In this document: piece after piece, positions 46,705 to 58,760 of the stretch | Layout of the letters: each line of letters starts with the position of its first letter | Position numbering within the stretch: position 1 is the first letter of the stretch | Source: Heterobilharzia americana | Lineage: Eukaryota; Platyhelminthes; Trematoda; Strigeidida; Schistosomatidae | DNA: 64,000 bases | Reading direction: 5' to 3' | Assembly: GCA_944470555.2 (NCBI GenBank) | Contig: OX104132.1 | Span: 16,067,755-16,131,754, forward strand | Position numbers and translations under genes: made by a program | The notes under the pieces: generated by a model | What the model was told of the DNA's origin: nothing | What the model saw: the letters and a program-made list of their open reading frames with translations, nothing else | Database searches by the model: none

Positions 46705-46930
46705 TAGTAGTGGAATCCAGGACGCGCGTTTCGTCTTATTTGGGACTAGCCGGGATAATGCAGGCAGCAACAACAAAACTATACCCGTCGTGCAAGAATC
46801 GGCTATCACGACTTGATGCTCTAGCGGGTAATGCTTTGATATCTGAGACGGTCAGTCCGGAGTTCCAGTCTTATTGGGAACAACATCGCCCACGGGGAGG
46901 CATGTAGATCTGGCTAACGAGTCCTTAATA
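46705..46930. mobile_element. Composite SINE locus: inverted hammerhead remnant plus forward head
   Basis: 46705-46755 is the - strand ribozyme tail, with cleavage triplet GTC, GAAA and stem II intact and CTGATGA deleted or replaced. 46817-46930 is a + strand tRNA-like head running into GCTAACGAGTCC. The arrangement mirrors 45636-45813, with more sequence in the middle. Confidence 0.6.
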
Positions 46931-47789
46931 GAATAAAACGCACGTTCCATCATCAATATATTTTTAAAACACTGGCACTGTCAAGGCGTTCGCAAATGAG
47001 CCTATATGTCAATAAAGACCGACCAGTTCGGTCCACTCAACGATGGGATAATACAAGCAAAAAACATTGGTGTTTTAATTTCCTTTGTCGTTCCTTGATG
47101 TTCTATTTTACTTTGAACATTTCTTTATCTTGCGTTGTGTTTATTGTTGGGAGGTGGCCTGTTCACTTTGGTTTCGAATTTCTTGGAAAGAAATTCACTA
47201 TATATATATGTTGCAGTTCAATTCTGCTGTGAAATGTTTATTTTTATCGGCTTCAATCATTTCCCATGTTTATACTGGTTGACTTTAAAAGCTATTCTAG
47301 GAACTACTTGCGGCTATTGTAGTTAATATAATTAGTTCGAACCGTTTCAGTGAAGAGAGGATTGCGATGGATTCATCAACAGGCATTTGTACTTGAGAAA
47401 GTTCGGTTCAAGGATATTCAGGGTAGCGCTAACCCTGCAAACATTTACAGGTATGATAACAAGGGCACTTTTCAAGGTCATTAATTTGAATCCTATCTTA
47501 TTACTAATGTTCATCAATCATAAAGCTACAACAAATGTTTAGACTCATTGATTCACCACGCGAGGGGAATCGATTTTATACTGTTTAGATCTAAGGCATG
47601 ACCGAATTCTGTTGATCCTTTTGCAATGTATACTGTCATAATTAGTTGCCTAGCTTGGTGACCAAATTATGAAATGATCGATAGGATTTCATAAGAATTC
47701 AAGACTCGACAAAATGAAATTGGTTGCTCTAAGGTGTTCAATCACTGCAGCTAATCTAGACCTATAGAAGGTCAATCTTAGTGCGAATT
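46931..47789. other. Unannotated stretch
   Basis: Overlapping short open frames near 46996-47326 (+) have no recognisable motif. No RNA gene or repeat is seen. Confidence 0.35.
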
Positions 47790-50700
47790 ATTGTCATTAT
47801 TATTTGTTCATTATGTTCCTAGTGGAACATAGGGCTTCACTAGAACGCCTCCATTCCACTCTCTTCTCCGTAATCTTTTCAACCTGGCTCTGCAACTGCC
47901 CACAAGCTTTCATTTCTTCCTTTCATGATCTCCTCTATGTCACCCTCGCCTCGGACTCCCAACTAGTCGTTTTCCATTTGGTTCCACTCGACGGCTCAGC
48001 CTGTCGCGTAATGTCCCCAAACTGTCTTCTCAGTGTATGTTCAATTCAATCCATCTCCACTTTCTTCTGCATATTTGTTGGGTGATGAGTTCATGGTCGG
48101 TTCGTTACCAGCCAACCAACCAGCCAGCCAGCCAGCCAGAGTTCCTTGTTACTTATTCTTATTATTCTGGCCATCTGATCTTCAGTATCGAGCGCAGGCT
48201 ACAGCTGTTGATTTATGCATGTAGTTCGTTGGAAATGCTTTTCGTAACGCACCAAGTCTCTCAACCATCACATAGAAGCACTGACTTGACTCAACTAATG
48301 TTGAAAATACGGATCTTGTTGTTTATGCTGAGTGGAGAGCAAGCAGTAAATCTCCACACTGATTTCAGATTAATGAAAGCCTGTTTTGCTTTTCCGAACC
48401 TGGCTTTGACATCCTCATCTGTACCTGTGCCTGTGCCGCCTGTAGTTGAAACGATGCTGCCCTGCCTAGGTAGGTGAAAGAGGTAGCTTCCTTTTGATTT
48501 CTCCCGTTGATGGCGATTGATGCTTGTTGTTGATGGTTGGGCATCTTCATCATTTCTGTCCTCTATACGTTTACTTGAAGGAAGTCCCATCTTCGCTGAC
48601 TTGCCTTTTCTATCAACTTGTTAATCTTGGCCAGTAGATCTTCGAGCTTGTGCGACAAGACATTAGACATAAATCATCATTGTTGGCGAAATCCAAATCT
48701 TCTAGGGTCTTTCCACCAGTCCAGCTTATGCCCATCTCACTCCTCACGGTCTGCTGCATGATCCAGTCCACCACAATCAGGAAGATCATCAGTGATGGTA
48801 GGCAACTTTTTCTTACCACCGTCTTCATTTCAAAGGCATCACTGAGCTATCTCTCCATTGTAAATCACTTTGCTTGTGGCGTAAGCTAACTGTTGAATGA
48901 GGTTGATAAAGGGTTTTGACACTAAAACCGTAGTGTTTAGGCAGCTGCGTGCCAAATTACTTCTCCGTCGACGATGTAGAAAACCTTTCCAAAGTCAATG
49001 AAGTTGAGTTCATTCTACGCTCCGTTCTATGATGATGCGAAGCTTTGCAATTCGGTCCGCACATGATTTGTACTTCCTGAAGACAGCCTGTTCTGGTCGT
49101 AATTTTAAATCCAGTGCATCTTTTAGTCTGTCGAGGATGATGCAGCATAATATTTTGCTTGGGGTGGACTGGAGCGAGATTCCGTGCCGGTTCTTGCAAA
49201 AACTTAGGCAACCCTTCTTTGGAAGCTTGACACTGTACCCCTTCTTACAATCAATCTGCAGGTAACTTCCCTTCCTTCCGTGCAAACATTCTGCAGTAGT
49301 GGTGTGAGCATGTCCTCGGTTTTCTCTGCCTCGCTTTTCAGTGCCTCTGGGGGAATTATATTTGATACTGCTGCCGTCCAGGATTCCATCAAAAATGTGG
49401 CGTTCAGGACTTCACTTCTGCTACTATTGGAGGGCTTGTGTTCACTGTTAGTTCTTCAGCCGGGCTAATGCGGGTATTTCTGGACGCATTGGAGGAGGTG
49501 GTCGATCCAAGAGTTTTTCCAGTGGTCCCCATTTCATTTTGTTTCCATTGTTTCTCCTCTTTGGTAACTAGGTTTCCTGCACTATTTTTCATTAGTTTCG
49601 TCTGAGTTGATCTCTTCCCTCCTAGATAGTAGCCTGGTTATTTGATATAGTGTTGTCAGGTCTCTATCTCATCTACCTGCAACCTGTTCTACTTCACTTG
49701 CCAGTGTTATATATGTATCTTTTCCTTTGCATGTACTCTCCTTCGCTTCTTTGTCCAGTGTAGTGTTTTATACGTTGTATTCAGCTCCTCTTTTCGTTTT
49801 CCATCTCTGCACTGGTTCATCTTCTACTTCACCATCATCCTCTCCTCTATCAGCTTCCATGTGTCCATCAAGATCCATTCCTTATCTTCTTTCTTATTCC
49901 TTCCTAATACAGTTATGTCGGTTTCCTTCCACATCTCTTTCAAAGACTTCCAGTGTTCCTCCACACAGGTTTCTTCAGGGATGCTGCTCTACACCTCCCG
50001 TCTTGTCCTGATAGTTGATTGATGTGAAGATGTCCTTTGTAGTTTCGTCCTTCACTTTCTGTTCTGAGTGTTGAACTTTAACTGTGGCCTATCACCAGCC
50101 TCCTTGAATGCTTGGTCAACTTGATTTTGAAGGTTTCTTGCACTAGATAGTTTGGTGGTCTGAACCTGCGTCTGCCTCCCTTCTTGATCTTGCGTCCAGT
50201 AGGCTGACTGCGTCGCCACTTTCTTCACATTGAGATAAAGTCGATCTGATTTCTAGTGTACTGTATCCATCCGGTGAAATCAAATCCATGTCGCTTTGTG
50301 AATATCCTTGTGTTTGTACACACTACCTCCAATCATCAAATTGTTGAATTCGCAGAAGTCTGCAAACAGTTCATCATTTCCATGCATTTCACCTAGTGCT
50401 TTCCAACCCTTGATGAGTTCTCTTCATGTGTCGTCAGCTCCTAGTTTGACATTCATGTCACACATTAGAATTTTGATATCGCCAAGTGAAGTGGTGTCTT
50501 GTCTAGTACTCATTGAAGTTGTCTATAGAATTCCTCCTTCTTCTCTTCATCTGCATTATTTGTAGGCGCGTAGCGTAGCATTGAATGATTGTGACTTTCC
50601 TTCCTTTCGAGTTGAATCTTGTTGTTATGATGCTGATTCTGGAGGAGACTGGTTCCCACTGCATGAGTGCCTACGATGCTCTTGGGGACATCATGATAGC

Positions 50701-51130
50701 CACTCGAAAACTCAGTGTGCTCTGCTCATGGTTGTCGTTTGGGTGACAATATCAGAGTAGATTATTGACTCCTCTCCAGTTGACAGTTTGGAGAGTCCAC
50801 TTCCATTCCATCTGCTTTCGCAGATTCCTAGCACTTCTTTGCTATACCTTCTCATCTCTTGGATAATCTGGACAGCCTTGCTAGGTTCAAACATAGTGCA
50901 GACATTCCATGTTCCCACGTTTACTTTCGCTTTCATCGAGAGAAGACACATCGGCCAATTGGCTTCCCGAAGGCTTTCACCAACTAGCGTCATTTCGCCT
51001 CTCCGATTCCAGTGAGGAATCAGTTTAATTTTATGTTCTATATTTTGTTTGTGCTCTGAAGTTTCTTTCGCGATTGAATTTGTTTTACGGGGTAGGGTTG
51101 CTAGTCCTATGCCCAACCTTCCATGTTTGT
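47790..51130 (-). mobile_element. RTE-like non-LTR retrotransposon, near full length, decayed
   Basis: Read on the - strand. AP endonuclease starts near 50930 with VNVGTWNVCTM and an EVLGICESRWNGSG block, and continues in pieces to about 50200 (a TWISPDGYS-like block). The RT follows: VKLPKKGCLSFCKN near 49230, a LRPEQAVFRKYKSCADRIAKLRII block near 49110-49030, VVDWIMQQTVRS near 48780, a DFANNDDLCLMS catalytic box near 48680, a shifted block with GTDEDVKARFGKAKQAFINLKSVWR near 48400, and the terminal W-R-R motif region near 47900. It ends in an (AAT)n-type tail near 47800. About 3.3 kb, consistent with RTE length. There are multiple frameshifts and an extra Asn in the catalytic box. It is the only copy here with its 5' end. 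Confidence 0.85.
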
Positions 51131-51199
51131 CCGGACTTAGAACCGGCTAGTAACTAGTGAACTTGTTACCTAGTCGAGGAAAGTATCGCAAAATACCTC

Positions 51200-51470
51200 A
51201 AGGGGTATACACTGGGCATACACTGAGAAGGCCGGCTGGGGACATCACGCGTCAGGCCAGGATATCGAGTGGAACCCAGATAGGAAGCGACCAGTTGGGT
51301 GTCGGTGGTGAGGGTGACATGGAGGAGACTGTGCGAGGAGGAAATGAGAGCTTGTGGACTGTTGTTGAGCCAGGTTCAAAAGATTTCAGTGCAGAACGCG
51401 TTGGAGACGTGCTACTGAAGCCCTATGTTTCATTAGGAACCCAAGGGACAAATAATAATGATAATAAGTG
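51200..51470 (+). mobile_element. RTE-like 3' fragment
   Basis: The last 270 bp of the family at 2171-3120: actgagaaggc, gaacccagataggaagcg, ggagactgtgcgaggaggaa and the tail gaacccaagggacaaataataat. It begins close to the 5' end of the - strand copy at 47790-51130, so the two are back to back. Confidence 0.85.
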
Positions 51471-52019
51471 AGAATTTCTCAGTGGTTGTTGCGTATATTT
51501 CGATTTCATATCTATTTTATGATGAAAAATAATTTTTAGTTTTTATATAGCTGAATGTCAAAACATTTCAAAAACAAACAGCTGATCACTTATTGATGGT
51601 TAAGGAAAATTGTAGATCCATTTCATCTTGTTCTGTTCCAGTTTCAGTTTGAAGGGATACATTTCTAACTCATTAGACTGTTATATAATTTACTCATTAT
51701 TATGATGTGACATGCATATTACAGCCTTCCACCTTAATTTACTTCACAGTTACGACAAAGGAAATTAATTTTCGAACAACCACCATTGTCATCTAGTCTC
51801 ATAAATTGAAAGACCGTCCTTTTTGCTTCAATAAGATATCTTGAACACATTAGTTGAATAGTCCAGTAGGTGGTAGCCAGAGTGTAGTCCAGCGTATCAG
51901 TATGATAACCTATATGACGATCCAATTAATGATGCGCTAATACCAAAGGTTTTTAAGCATAAGGTTTCAGGAATCATTGTAAGGTATAATCTTAAGACAC
52001 ACAATGTAAGCTACTAAAG
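51471..52019. other. Unannotated spacer
   Basis: AT-rich, with no gene or repeat that I recognise. Confidence 0.35.
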
Positions 52020-52540
52020 CTTTTCGAGTTTTATTTTCCCGTCGTAAGGTCTTTCACAGCTTTGATGAAGATATTTTGTGCTTTTTAAACACGACATGTA
52101 TTAGACCTCATTTGAAATATGAGATCCAAGCGACCAACTCGTTTTCTAAGTATTTAGCAGATATGATAGGACTAGTTCAGAGGGTAGGCATTAAAATGAT
52201 CAACAGCTTCTCTAACGTCTCTTACAAGGAATGACTAAGTCCTTGACCTATTTCCACTATTTTACCATAAACTGAGAAGAGACTTCATACTATTCTACCG
52301 TATCCTAAGTGATGATTACAGCTGTTAATCTTTCTTATTTATCCCTTTACTCTGTTACTGATTACCTGAGAAGATTCCACTGAACAGTCCATAAACCTCA
52401 GTCGACTGGACTACGTCTGAAAATCCGTCTCTCGCACTGGCTTATGAACCAGTAGAATTATTTTCTGGAGCACATTTTTTCTACACTTTCCATAAACAGT
52501 TTCAAAACAAGCATGAGACTCTACAGTATTCAAAATTTCA
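52020..52540 (+). mobile_element. CR1-like RT C-terminal remnant, strongly decayed
   Basis: In one interrupted frame the + strand gives TCIRPHLKYEIQATNSFSK near 52095-52150, then LVQRVGIKMI and a SNVSYKE block near 52170-52235. This follows the CR1 pattern VRPxLEYxIQAW-N...LEKVQRRATKMI...LSYExRL. Later pieces to about 52440 match the family end weakly. It is an old copy. Confidence 0.6.
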
Positions 52541-54204
52541 GGAATTAATAATGATCACTTGACCTGGTATCTTTAGTTCTAAAGTTCTGAAACAAAGATT
52601 GTAAGTAGTATGTCGGATTCTAGAGGCTCCTATTGGTAAGCATCGATGAATAATGTCTTGCAACAGAGTGAAACATCTGTCTTTCTAACCCATGATTTCC
52701 CGCAACACAATCAGATGACTATCAACTTAAACTACGAATCAACCTTGAATTACATGAGGGTTAAGCAGTTACGAAGAAATACTGACCATATGCTTCATCA
52801 CTGACAGAATACTGAAGAAATATATAAATTAGCCTAGTGACCACACGTACACACACATATATGTGAAGTCATGCCCTATAGGCCTAATGTATTCAAATCA
52901 TAATCAATCTTTAATATTATTCAGTTAAATATTCATTGATGTTAGTAGCACGTGTGAATAAAAATAATTCCATAAGCTGATAAACTTATTGTTAACAGGA
53001 GACAATGCATTAAAAATAGATGATAGTAATAGTAATCAAATATCTGAAATGTCCAGTTTTATTTCAGCCTCTTTTCATTTACCTATGAAAGAAAACAGTC
53101 TTCGAGTAGGAAACAACTGGAAAGCATTATTAAGTGTTTATTTTCACAGATTTACTCAAATTACGCAGCTTACTGCTTGTATTCTTCTTGGATGAGTATT
53201 TTTTCTTTAAGAAAAAAAGAAAAAATATCATTTAGCTCAGCAACTAATAATTTTTTATCGTTGTCACTTGCTAATTACAGGTTGTACAAATCTGTTCACA
53301 AAGAAACATCTGCTTTCAATATTCATATTCATCAACCTACAACTTTATTTATAGATTAATCTATTTCAACCCTGATTGGTGCTTAATACTTTTAACCTTG
53401 ATTGATTTATCCAATCACAAAATAGTTGGAATGAAATGTATGTGCATAGGAGAATTCGTTGTAATGAATAACAGATTACCGCCACCCAATGTCCCTCCAA
53501 CTGATGTCAGTCTACGATGAATAACAACTTGAAATAATTCCAAATCTCCACAACTCCCTCAAAATTTAATTGAACTGGTGCTCACTGGTGACTAGCTTCA
53601 AGAAGTATTCTCGAAGTTCCAACGAGAAGTCGTGACCGGTGGAGTCAAAGCCGAATAACAGATTACTTTGATATACTATTCGACAAAAAACGTATTTTGA
53701 AAAAATCCAGTAAAATAGTAGATTTAGGCATAGCAACATGAATAAACTAAGTAACAATAAAACACGACTATGAAAAATGGTCAGGCACTGAATGTCGAAT
53801 ACATTTTTTTTGCATGTATAATGTTTCTATCAAAAATTTTTGTTAAAATACTTGAATACATGAAATGAATACATTATAATCTTATCCCACATATGACAAA
53901 TTTACAAGGTTGATAATTTCACTTGCAAGAAAACCTTGGGGTATAGTGAGACTCGAACTAATGATGTTCAAATCAGTGATATGGCTCTCTACCGTCAGTA
54001 AAGTGGTTTGAGAAAAAATTTTATCGACCATTAGGTAGAGAAATGAGCCAGTAACCTGATAGCTTCTAAAGTATATCGTAATGGTACTCAGATTTTCTTT
54101 CAACTTCAGGCGTTCACAACAGGTTGACAATCACTTTGAATTCAGTCTATATAGCATAATTGTGCTGACTGATTTAAAAAAAGTGCTTCATTACCTTTTA
54201 ATAA
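52541..54204. other. Unannotated stretch with possible exon-like frames
   Basis: Nothing firm. An open frame at 52999-53195 follows an acceptor-like ttgttaacag, but it has no recognisable domain and no partner exon. Confidence 0.3.
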
Positions 54205-54256
54205 GTCCAGGATGCACATTCCCTCCTATTTGGGACTCCTCAGCTCACTGTATCTG
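54205..54256 (-). ncRNA. Degenerate Smalpha hammerhead remnant
   Basis: On the - strand GAGCTGAGGAGTCCCAAATA is followed by GGAGGGAATG. The core CTGAGGA is acceptable for the CUGANGA consensus and stem II is nearly intact, but the second box reads GGAA in place of GAAA. Inactivity is expected. Confidence 0.55.
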
Positions 54257-54589
54257 CACCCTAGTGGGAATATCACCATTCATCCAAGCATTTAAACACA
54301 TCCATTCACTCAGTAACAAACCAATACACGCTGGGAACTACTCTTATATCAGCAGTTCAAGGCATAAAACAACACACCATCTTTATCCTAGAAAATCAAC
54401 GGCAAAACAACAACACATCATACAACCAATACGACCCCCTCTCTACACAATACTCATCATCAGCATTATCCTGCCATCCAATCACTTACTGCACACACCC
54501 GAACACAATCAAATACCTGATTATCTGCTGCAGCAGACTTTTACAACTGATAACACTATAATGTCTGTATACTGAGAGCGAGGGTTAAA

Positions 54590-55039
54590 ATATTTCTTGG
54601 AAATAAGTTTAAGCGAAATATATATCATGATTTGAATCACTTATTGGCTCAGAAACATAAATACCAGTGCAGTACTATCTACCCAGTTCTTCCTAGCCAC
54701 AGTTAGTAGAGAGAACGCTCTGTGAGTGGTACAGTTTGCTGACTCACCAGCAGTGGCAGAAAACTAGACTATAGCTCTTGCATTTATATACCTTGTCACG
54801 GTCGACAGGAACAAAACTGATAAGTAAAGTATTAAAATAAATAACAGGTAATGAGTAAAGATCAGCATGCATTAAAGCATGTGGAAGTCGATTTGAACTT
54901 GGGTAATAAAAGATGAAAATTCAACAACTACACTTAAACAAAGAAAATGTTTCACTAGGTTATACGAAAAGGTAGAAGACACTTTATCGGAGAAAAATTT
55001 TCCTGAACGCTAATATTAGTCTGTTATCCAAATTCTTGG
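54590..55039. other. Unannotated stretch upstream of the Penelope-like element
   Basis: No open frame or repeat that I recognise. It may hold the decayed 5' part of the element that follows. Confidence 0.3.
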
Positions 55040-56360
55040 TTGTATTGTGTTCTTTGTGATGCGTTGTTTAATCGTAGAGCTTTCGGCTTCCTTCTAGATG
55101 ACATCTTTAAAAGCATTAATATAGAAAACGACGAATTAATGGTATACGTTGATGTCACAGCACTATACACATCCGTCGAAACACGGTTGGCCAAGGAAAC
55201 CATGTCCAGCCTGCTGAATCAAGACACAAGCCTTTCAGAATGCACAGAACTTAAGTCTTCAAGTCTGTTGGGACTCACTGATCTTTTTCTGATAACATAC
55301 TTCCAATGCCAAGATATGCAAACAGATGAAAGGTACTCCAACAAGATCACCGATATCCGGACTATTTGCAGAAGCAGTTATGCAGAGGCTGGAAGCCGTC
55401 ATTTTACCTATGATTAAACCAAAGTTTCTGATTCGCTATGCAGATGATACTTTTGTCATCATTAAAATGATGATACTGAAAACGCTCACAGTTTGACCAG
55501 CAACGTTTTCAGAGAAGGAGTCAAACAACCAACTACCATTTCTGGATGTTTTAGTCAGTAGGAAAAGTGCGGAAAGCTGAAAACCCAAGTGTACAGGAAG
55601 CTAACACACACTGATCAAATAGTCAACTACAGTAGCAACAATCCAACAACGCACAAGATCAGTTGTGTGCAGACTCAATTCGAAAGAGCGAGAACACACT
55701 GCAGTATAAAAACTTAAAGGAGAAATGAAGAAAATTACTTGATGTCTATCCTTAAGAAGAACAGCTAACCATGGAACTTTATCAGAAGATCCCTATCCTG
55801 TACATCACCAACTACATAGTCATCGACAGAAATCAACAAGTGCATCATCCTATCATACACAAAGAACATATCAAAAGTAAATACAAGACTACTGTGACCA
55901 CTTGGAATTGGTATGACCACTCATAAACCAACAAATTCCCTCCAAACACTATTATGCAGACCAAAGCATACGACAACTAAGGAAGATAAACCAAATATCA
56001 CTCATAAAATCAACTCCAATAACTATGGTCAACAGTACACTGGACAAAGTGGTAGCTCTCTTCATCTTCGTCTACATGAATACCATCTGCCTATTAAAAG
56101 TCATGATATATCATCACTCATTACAGTGCACGTGGATAATTATGGACATGAATTCAATTTTGACAATGTAGAAATTTTGGACGGAGAGAGGGAACACAGA
56201 GTATATCAGAGAATTTCTAGAAGCTTGGCATTCAGGTCAGTCAGTCAGTCAGGAATCAATAGATGTATAGACATGGACCCAATCTATCAACCAATAAGAA
56301 AAATGATAAACGACAGAACGTTCAGAGGTCAAGTAGGGGGAAACAGGAAAACCTAAACAG
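55040..56360 (+). mobile_element. Penelope-like element (RT plus GIY-YIG endonuclease), decayed
   Basis: The RT palm begins near 55135 with VYVDVTALYTSV. Near 55380-55460 another frame reads EAVMQRLEAVILPMIKPKF and then RYADDTFVII, so the catalytic YADD is intact (about 55437-55448). Near 55580-55640 KLKTQVYRKLTHTDQIVNY follows the Y-R-K-P-T-H-T-D motif. The GIY-YIG domain lies in the frame 55913-56356, with YGQQYTGQSGSSLHLRLHEY and the C-terminal INRCIDMDPIYQPI typical of these elements. At least three frameshifts or stops break the frame. Penelope-like elements reverse-transcribe from chromosomal ends or endonuclease nicks and often carry hammerhead ribozymes; one such motif follows at 56460. 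Confidence 0.85.
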
Positions 56361-56460
56361 TCAATGACATAATAATCAAAGGAAATAACCAATCACAGAC
56401 TACTTCGTCAAGGCAGGCTACTAAATCACTCACGGAGAGATAATAATAGCTCACTTCATA

Positions 56461-56510
56461 CTGAGTGCTGATGATATCGTCTAGAAAGACGATGAAAGCT
56501 TCACGATTAA
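56461..56510 (+). ncRNA. Hammerhead-ribozyme-like motif of the Penelope-like element
   Basis: CTGATGA (56468-56474) is followed by one T and a perfect 7-bp stem II, ATCGTCT/AGACGAT with loop AGAA (56476-56493). Then come GAAA (56494-56497) and the short self-complementary AGCT as a minimal stem III. A CTT triplet and CAC follow, and CAC can pair with GTG just before the core as the base of stem I. This is the minimal type I layout reported for Penelope-like elements. The unpaired T after the core and the short visible stem I make activity uncertain. Confidence 0.6.
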
Positions 56511-56560
56511 ACGACCCAGTTCAGAGAACACAATACAACCAAGACCATTTACGTGGGCTA

Positions 56561-57757
56561 CAAATATTCTCCACTATTATCCAAATTAGATTGAGATTGC
56601 AACAGTGACATGATGTTAAACGGCAAAAGAAAAATAATTAGTGTAAATGCGAAAATGATTACATATCAATTAATCTATAGGGTGATGCAAAAATAATAAG
56701 TAAAGCTCAGGATTCATCAAGATGTGAAGTTTTATAGTTAAGTGTATACCTGAAAGGTGAAAAGAAGCTGAAGAATGAAACAAGGACCGTAATGTAATTT
56801 ATAACAGTAGCATAATTAATTATAACGAAATCGATGGAATAGTAAGAGGTGGGTTAAGATCAAGTCAAACGCCGAATCCAGAAACTGTAAATGCTTCTAC
56901 TGAACGCTTAAGATCAGGCTAGAATTAGTGAATCACTAATATCTCTGCTATGGAATAGGTTGTAAAGTTGTGTTCCTTTCTAACCTTTTGGTTTGACTTT
57001 GTTGACAATTATAGAAAATGGCTGTAGTGAAACTCGTTAACATGAACCAAACCAGATATTACAGTTTCAACTCTCCATTGATTCAAACTCTTACCTTGGC
57101 GGCCTAATAGAATGATTCTCTGAAACGTATTCGGAAATGATAAGATTTGTTTAGCCAATGTTATTAACTCCAAAGCAGCAAGTAAATTAGTAATTACATA
57201 TTGATGTGGCTTAAAATTTCATATTTTTCTTTACTCATTCATATCTGAACTTTCAGCTAGAGAGGACATTCAGAAGGTTATATGTTTAAATAGCTAATAA
57301 GTATATCTGTTCCCACAGAACTCACTAATCTCTTTAATTCATGAATCCTATGACTAACCAGATATAAATTCTTACCTTTCAGTTTAACTGATTCATATAA
57401 AATATTTCAGAATATAAAAAATCAGATTTTATAGCTGATAACGGAAACAAAAAAGGTAGCAATTTCTTGTCAGGATGACACCATATTGTTCATTCTTCTA
57501 ATCACAAGCTACATAATGAAAATCATTTCAAAGTTGTTTTGATGCTTTTGTAGTGTAAATGAGTTCCAGTCAAGCCATTTATTCACCAGTTCAAGTTAAC
57601 ATTTCTTTCGATAGACAGTATATTCTGATGGTATTCAGTCGGGTATGGGTTGTCCGACTACAATGATTCAAGAACCCTTATCAATAATAAAAATAATAAT
57701 CGCCTTATTCCAAACAATATGTATTACAGTGTGGAATTCTCAGCATGTAATTTTTGG
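56561..57757. other. Unannotated stretch
   Basis: AT-rich. I see no gene, RNA or nameable repeat. Confidence 0.4.
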
Positions 57758-58005
57758 GGCATACACTGAGAAAGCTGACTGGGTACATCACGCTTGAGGC
57801 CAGGCCATCGAGTGGAATCCAAATGGAAAACGACTAGTTGGGCGTCCGAGACGAGGGTGACATGGAAGAGATCATGAGAGGAAGAAATGAAAGCTTGTGG
57901 GCAGTTGTGGAGCCAGGTTGAAAAGACTACAGAGAAGAGAGTGGAATGGAGGCATTCTAGTGAAGCCCTATGTTCCACTAGGAACCCAATGGACAAATAA
58001 TAATA
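57758..58005 (+). mobile_element. RTE-like 3' fragment
   Basis: The last 250 bp of the same family as 51200-51470: gcatacactgagaa, tggaatccaaatgg, ctagttgggcgtccg and the tail gaacccaatggacaaataataat. 5' truncated. Confidence 0.85.
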
Positions 58006-58344
58006 ATTTTTCAATAAATTCACTCTCAGAACAATATTTTCAGAGGAAATGGTTATTGCTTCTGAATGATGTTAATAATAACAGTATTGAAGGCAATAAT
58101 AATAATATATTTGCTTTATTCGGCACCAAAGTTATGCTTACAGTACAGAATTCTCAGTGTTTGTTATTACACCAATTTATCCATAATATAACATTTTTAA
58201 AACACTAACAATAGTTCCGTTTGATAATATATAATAAAGAGTAACGAATAACAGGAGTATTGAAATGTTTAATGACTTCAGGGACACGATAACTATTCGC
58301 TATTATAAAGTTGATTGATAAGACTATGTCTATCAAGATTTTCT

Positions 58345-58760
58345 TCATACAATACACATGCTAAATAAGGTATGCTTGAATTTTCTTATGTGGTTGTGTG
58401 TGCTTAGAATTGAATAATATTTATTTCTTGTCTTTCTAGACGACAGAGATGGAGAGAGAAAGGGATGCAGAGGATGGTTGTCATCAGATAAAATATTTGT
58501 AACCAGTAGTCTACAAGAGTTCAGATGCCTATCCGCGACAGGGTTTACCAGCTCGGTTAAAGGTGTGCTACTTGCTTTACTAACAGCCTTCAAAATCCTA
58601 CGAAATACGTGGTCTTTTTTCCGAAGTCCAGGAAAGAATAAGGGGAAATAATAAGTAAGTATAGGTAAAACACAAGAATTAATGAAACGTTAGAGTAGAG
58701 GTTGAGTTATGCCAGACAGTCTGAGTAAAAGAGCCAGCTGGTTTTGGAGGAGCATCTACT
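58345..58760 (-). mobile_element. CR1-like 3' fragment
   Basis: On the - strand an 82-codon frame (58593-58345) has LKAVSKASSTPL upstream in phase with ADRHLNSCRLL and HPLHPFL. This is the same C-terminal pattern as 7231-6731. Upstream, shifted pieces give FINSCVLPILTYYFPLFFPG near 58690-58630. It is truncated at its 5' end. Confidence 0.7.

Noticed and set aside
48117..48140. ccag/ccaa tandem run as a regulatory repeat
   Set aside because: It is a short low-complexity expansion inside the decayed RTE-like element.
52999..53195. Possible terminal exon after an acceptor-like sequence
   Set aside because: No domain, no partner exon and no poly(A) signal placed convincingly. A chance frame is as likely.
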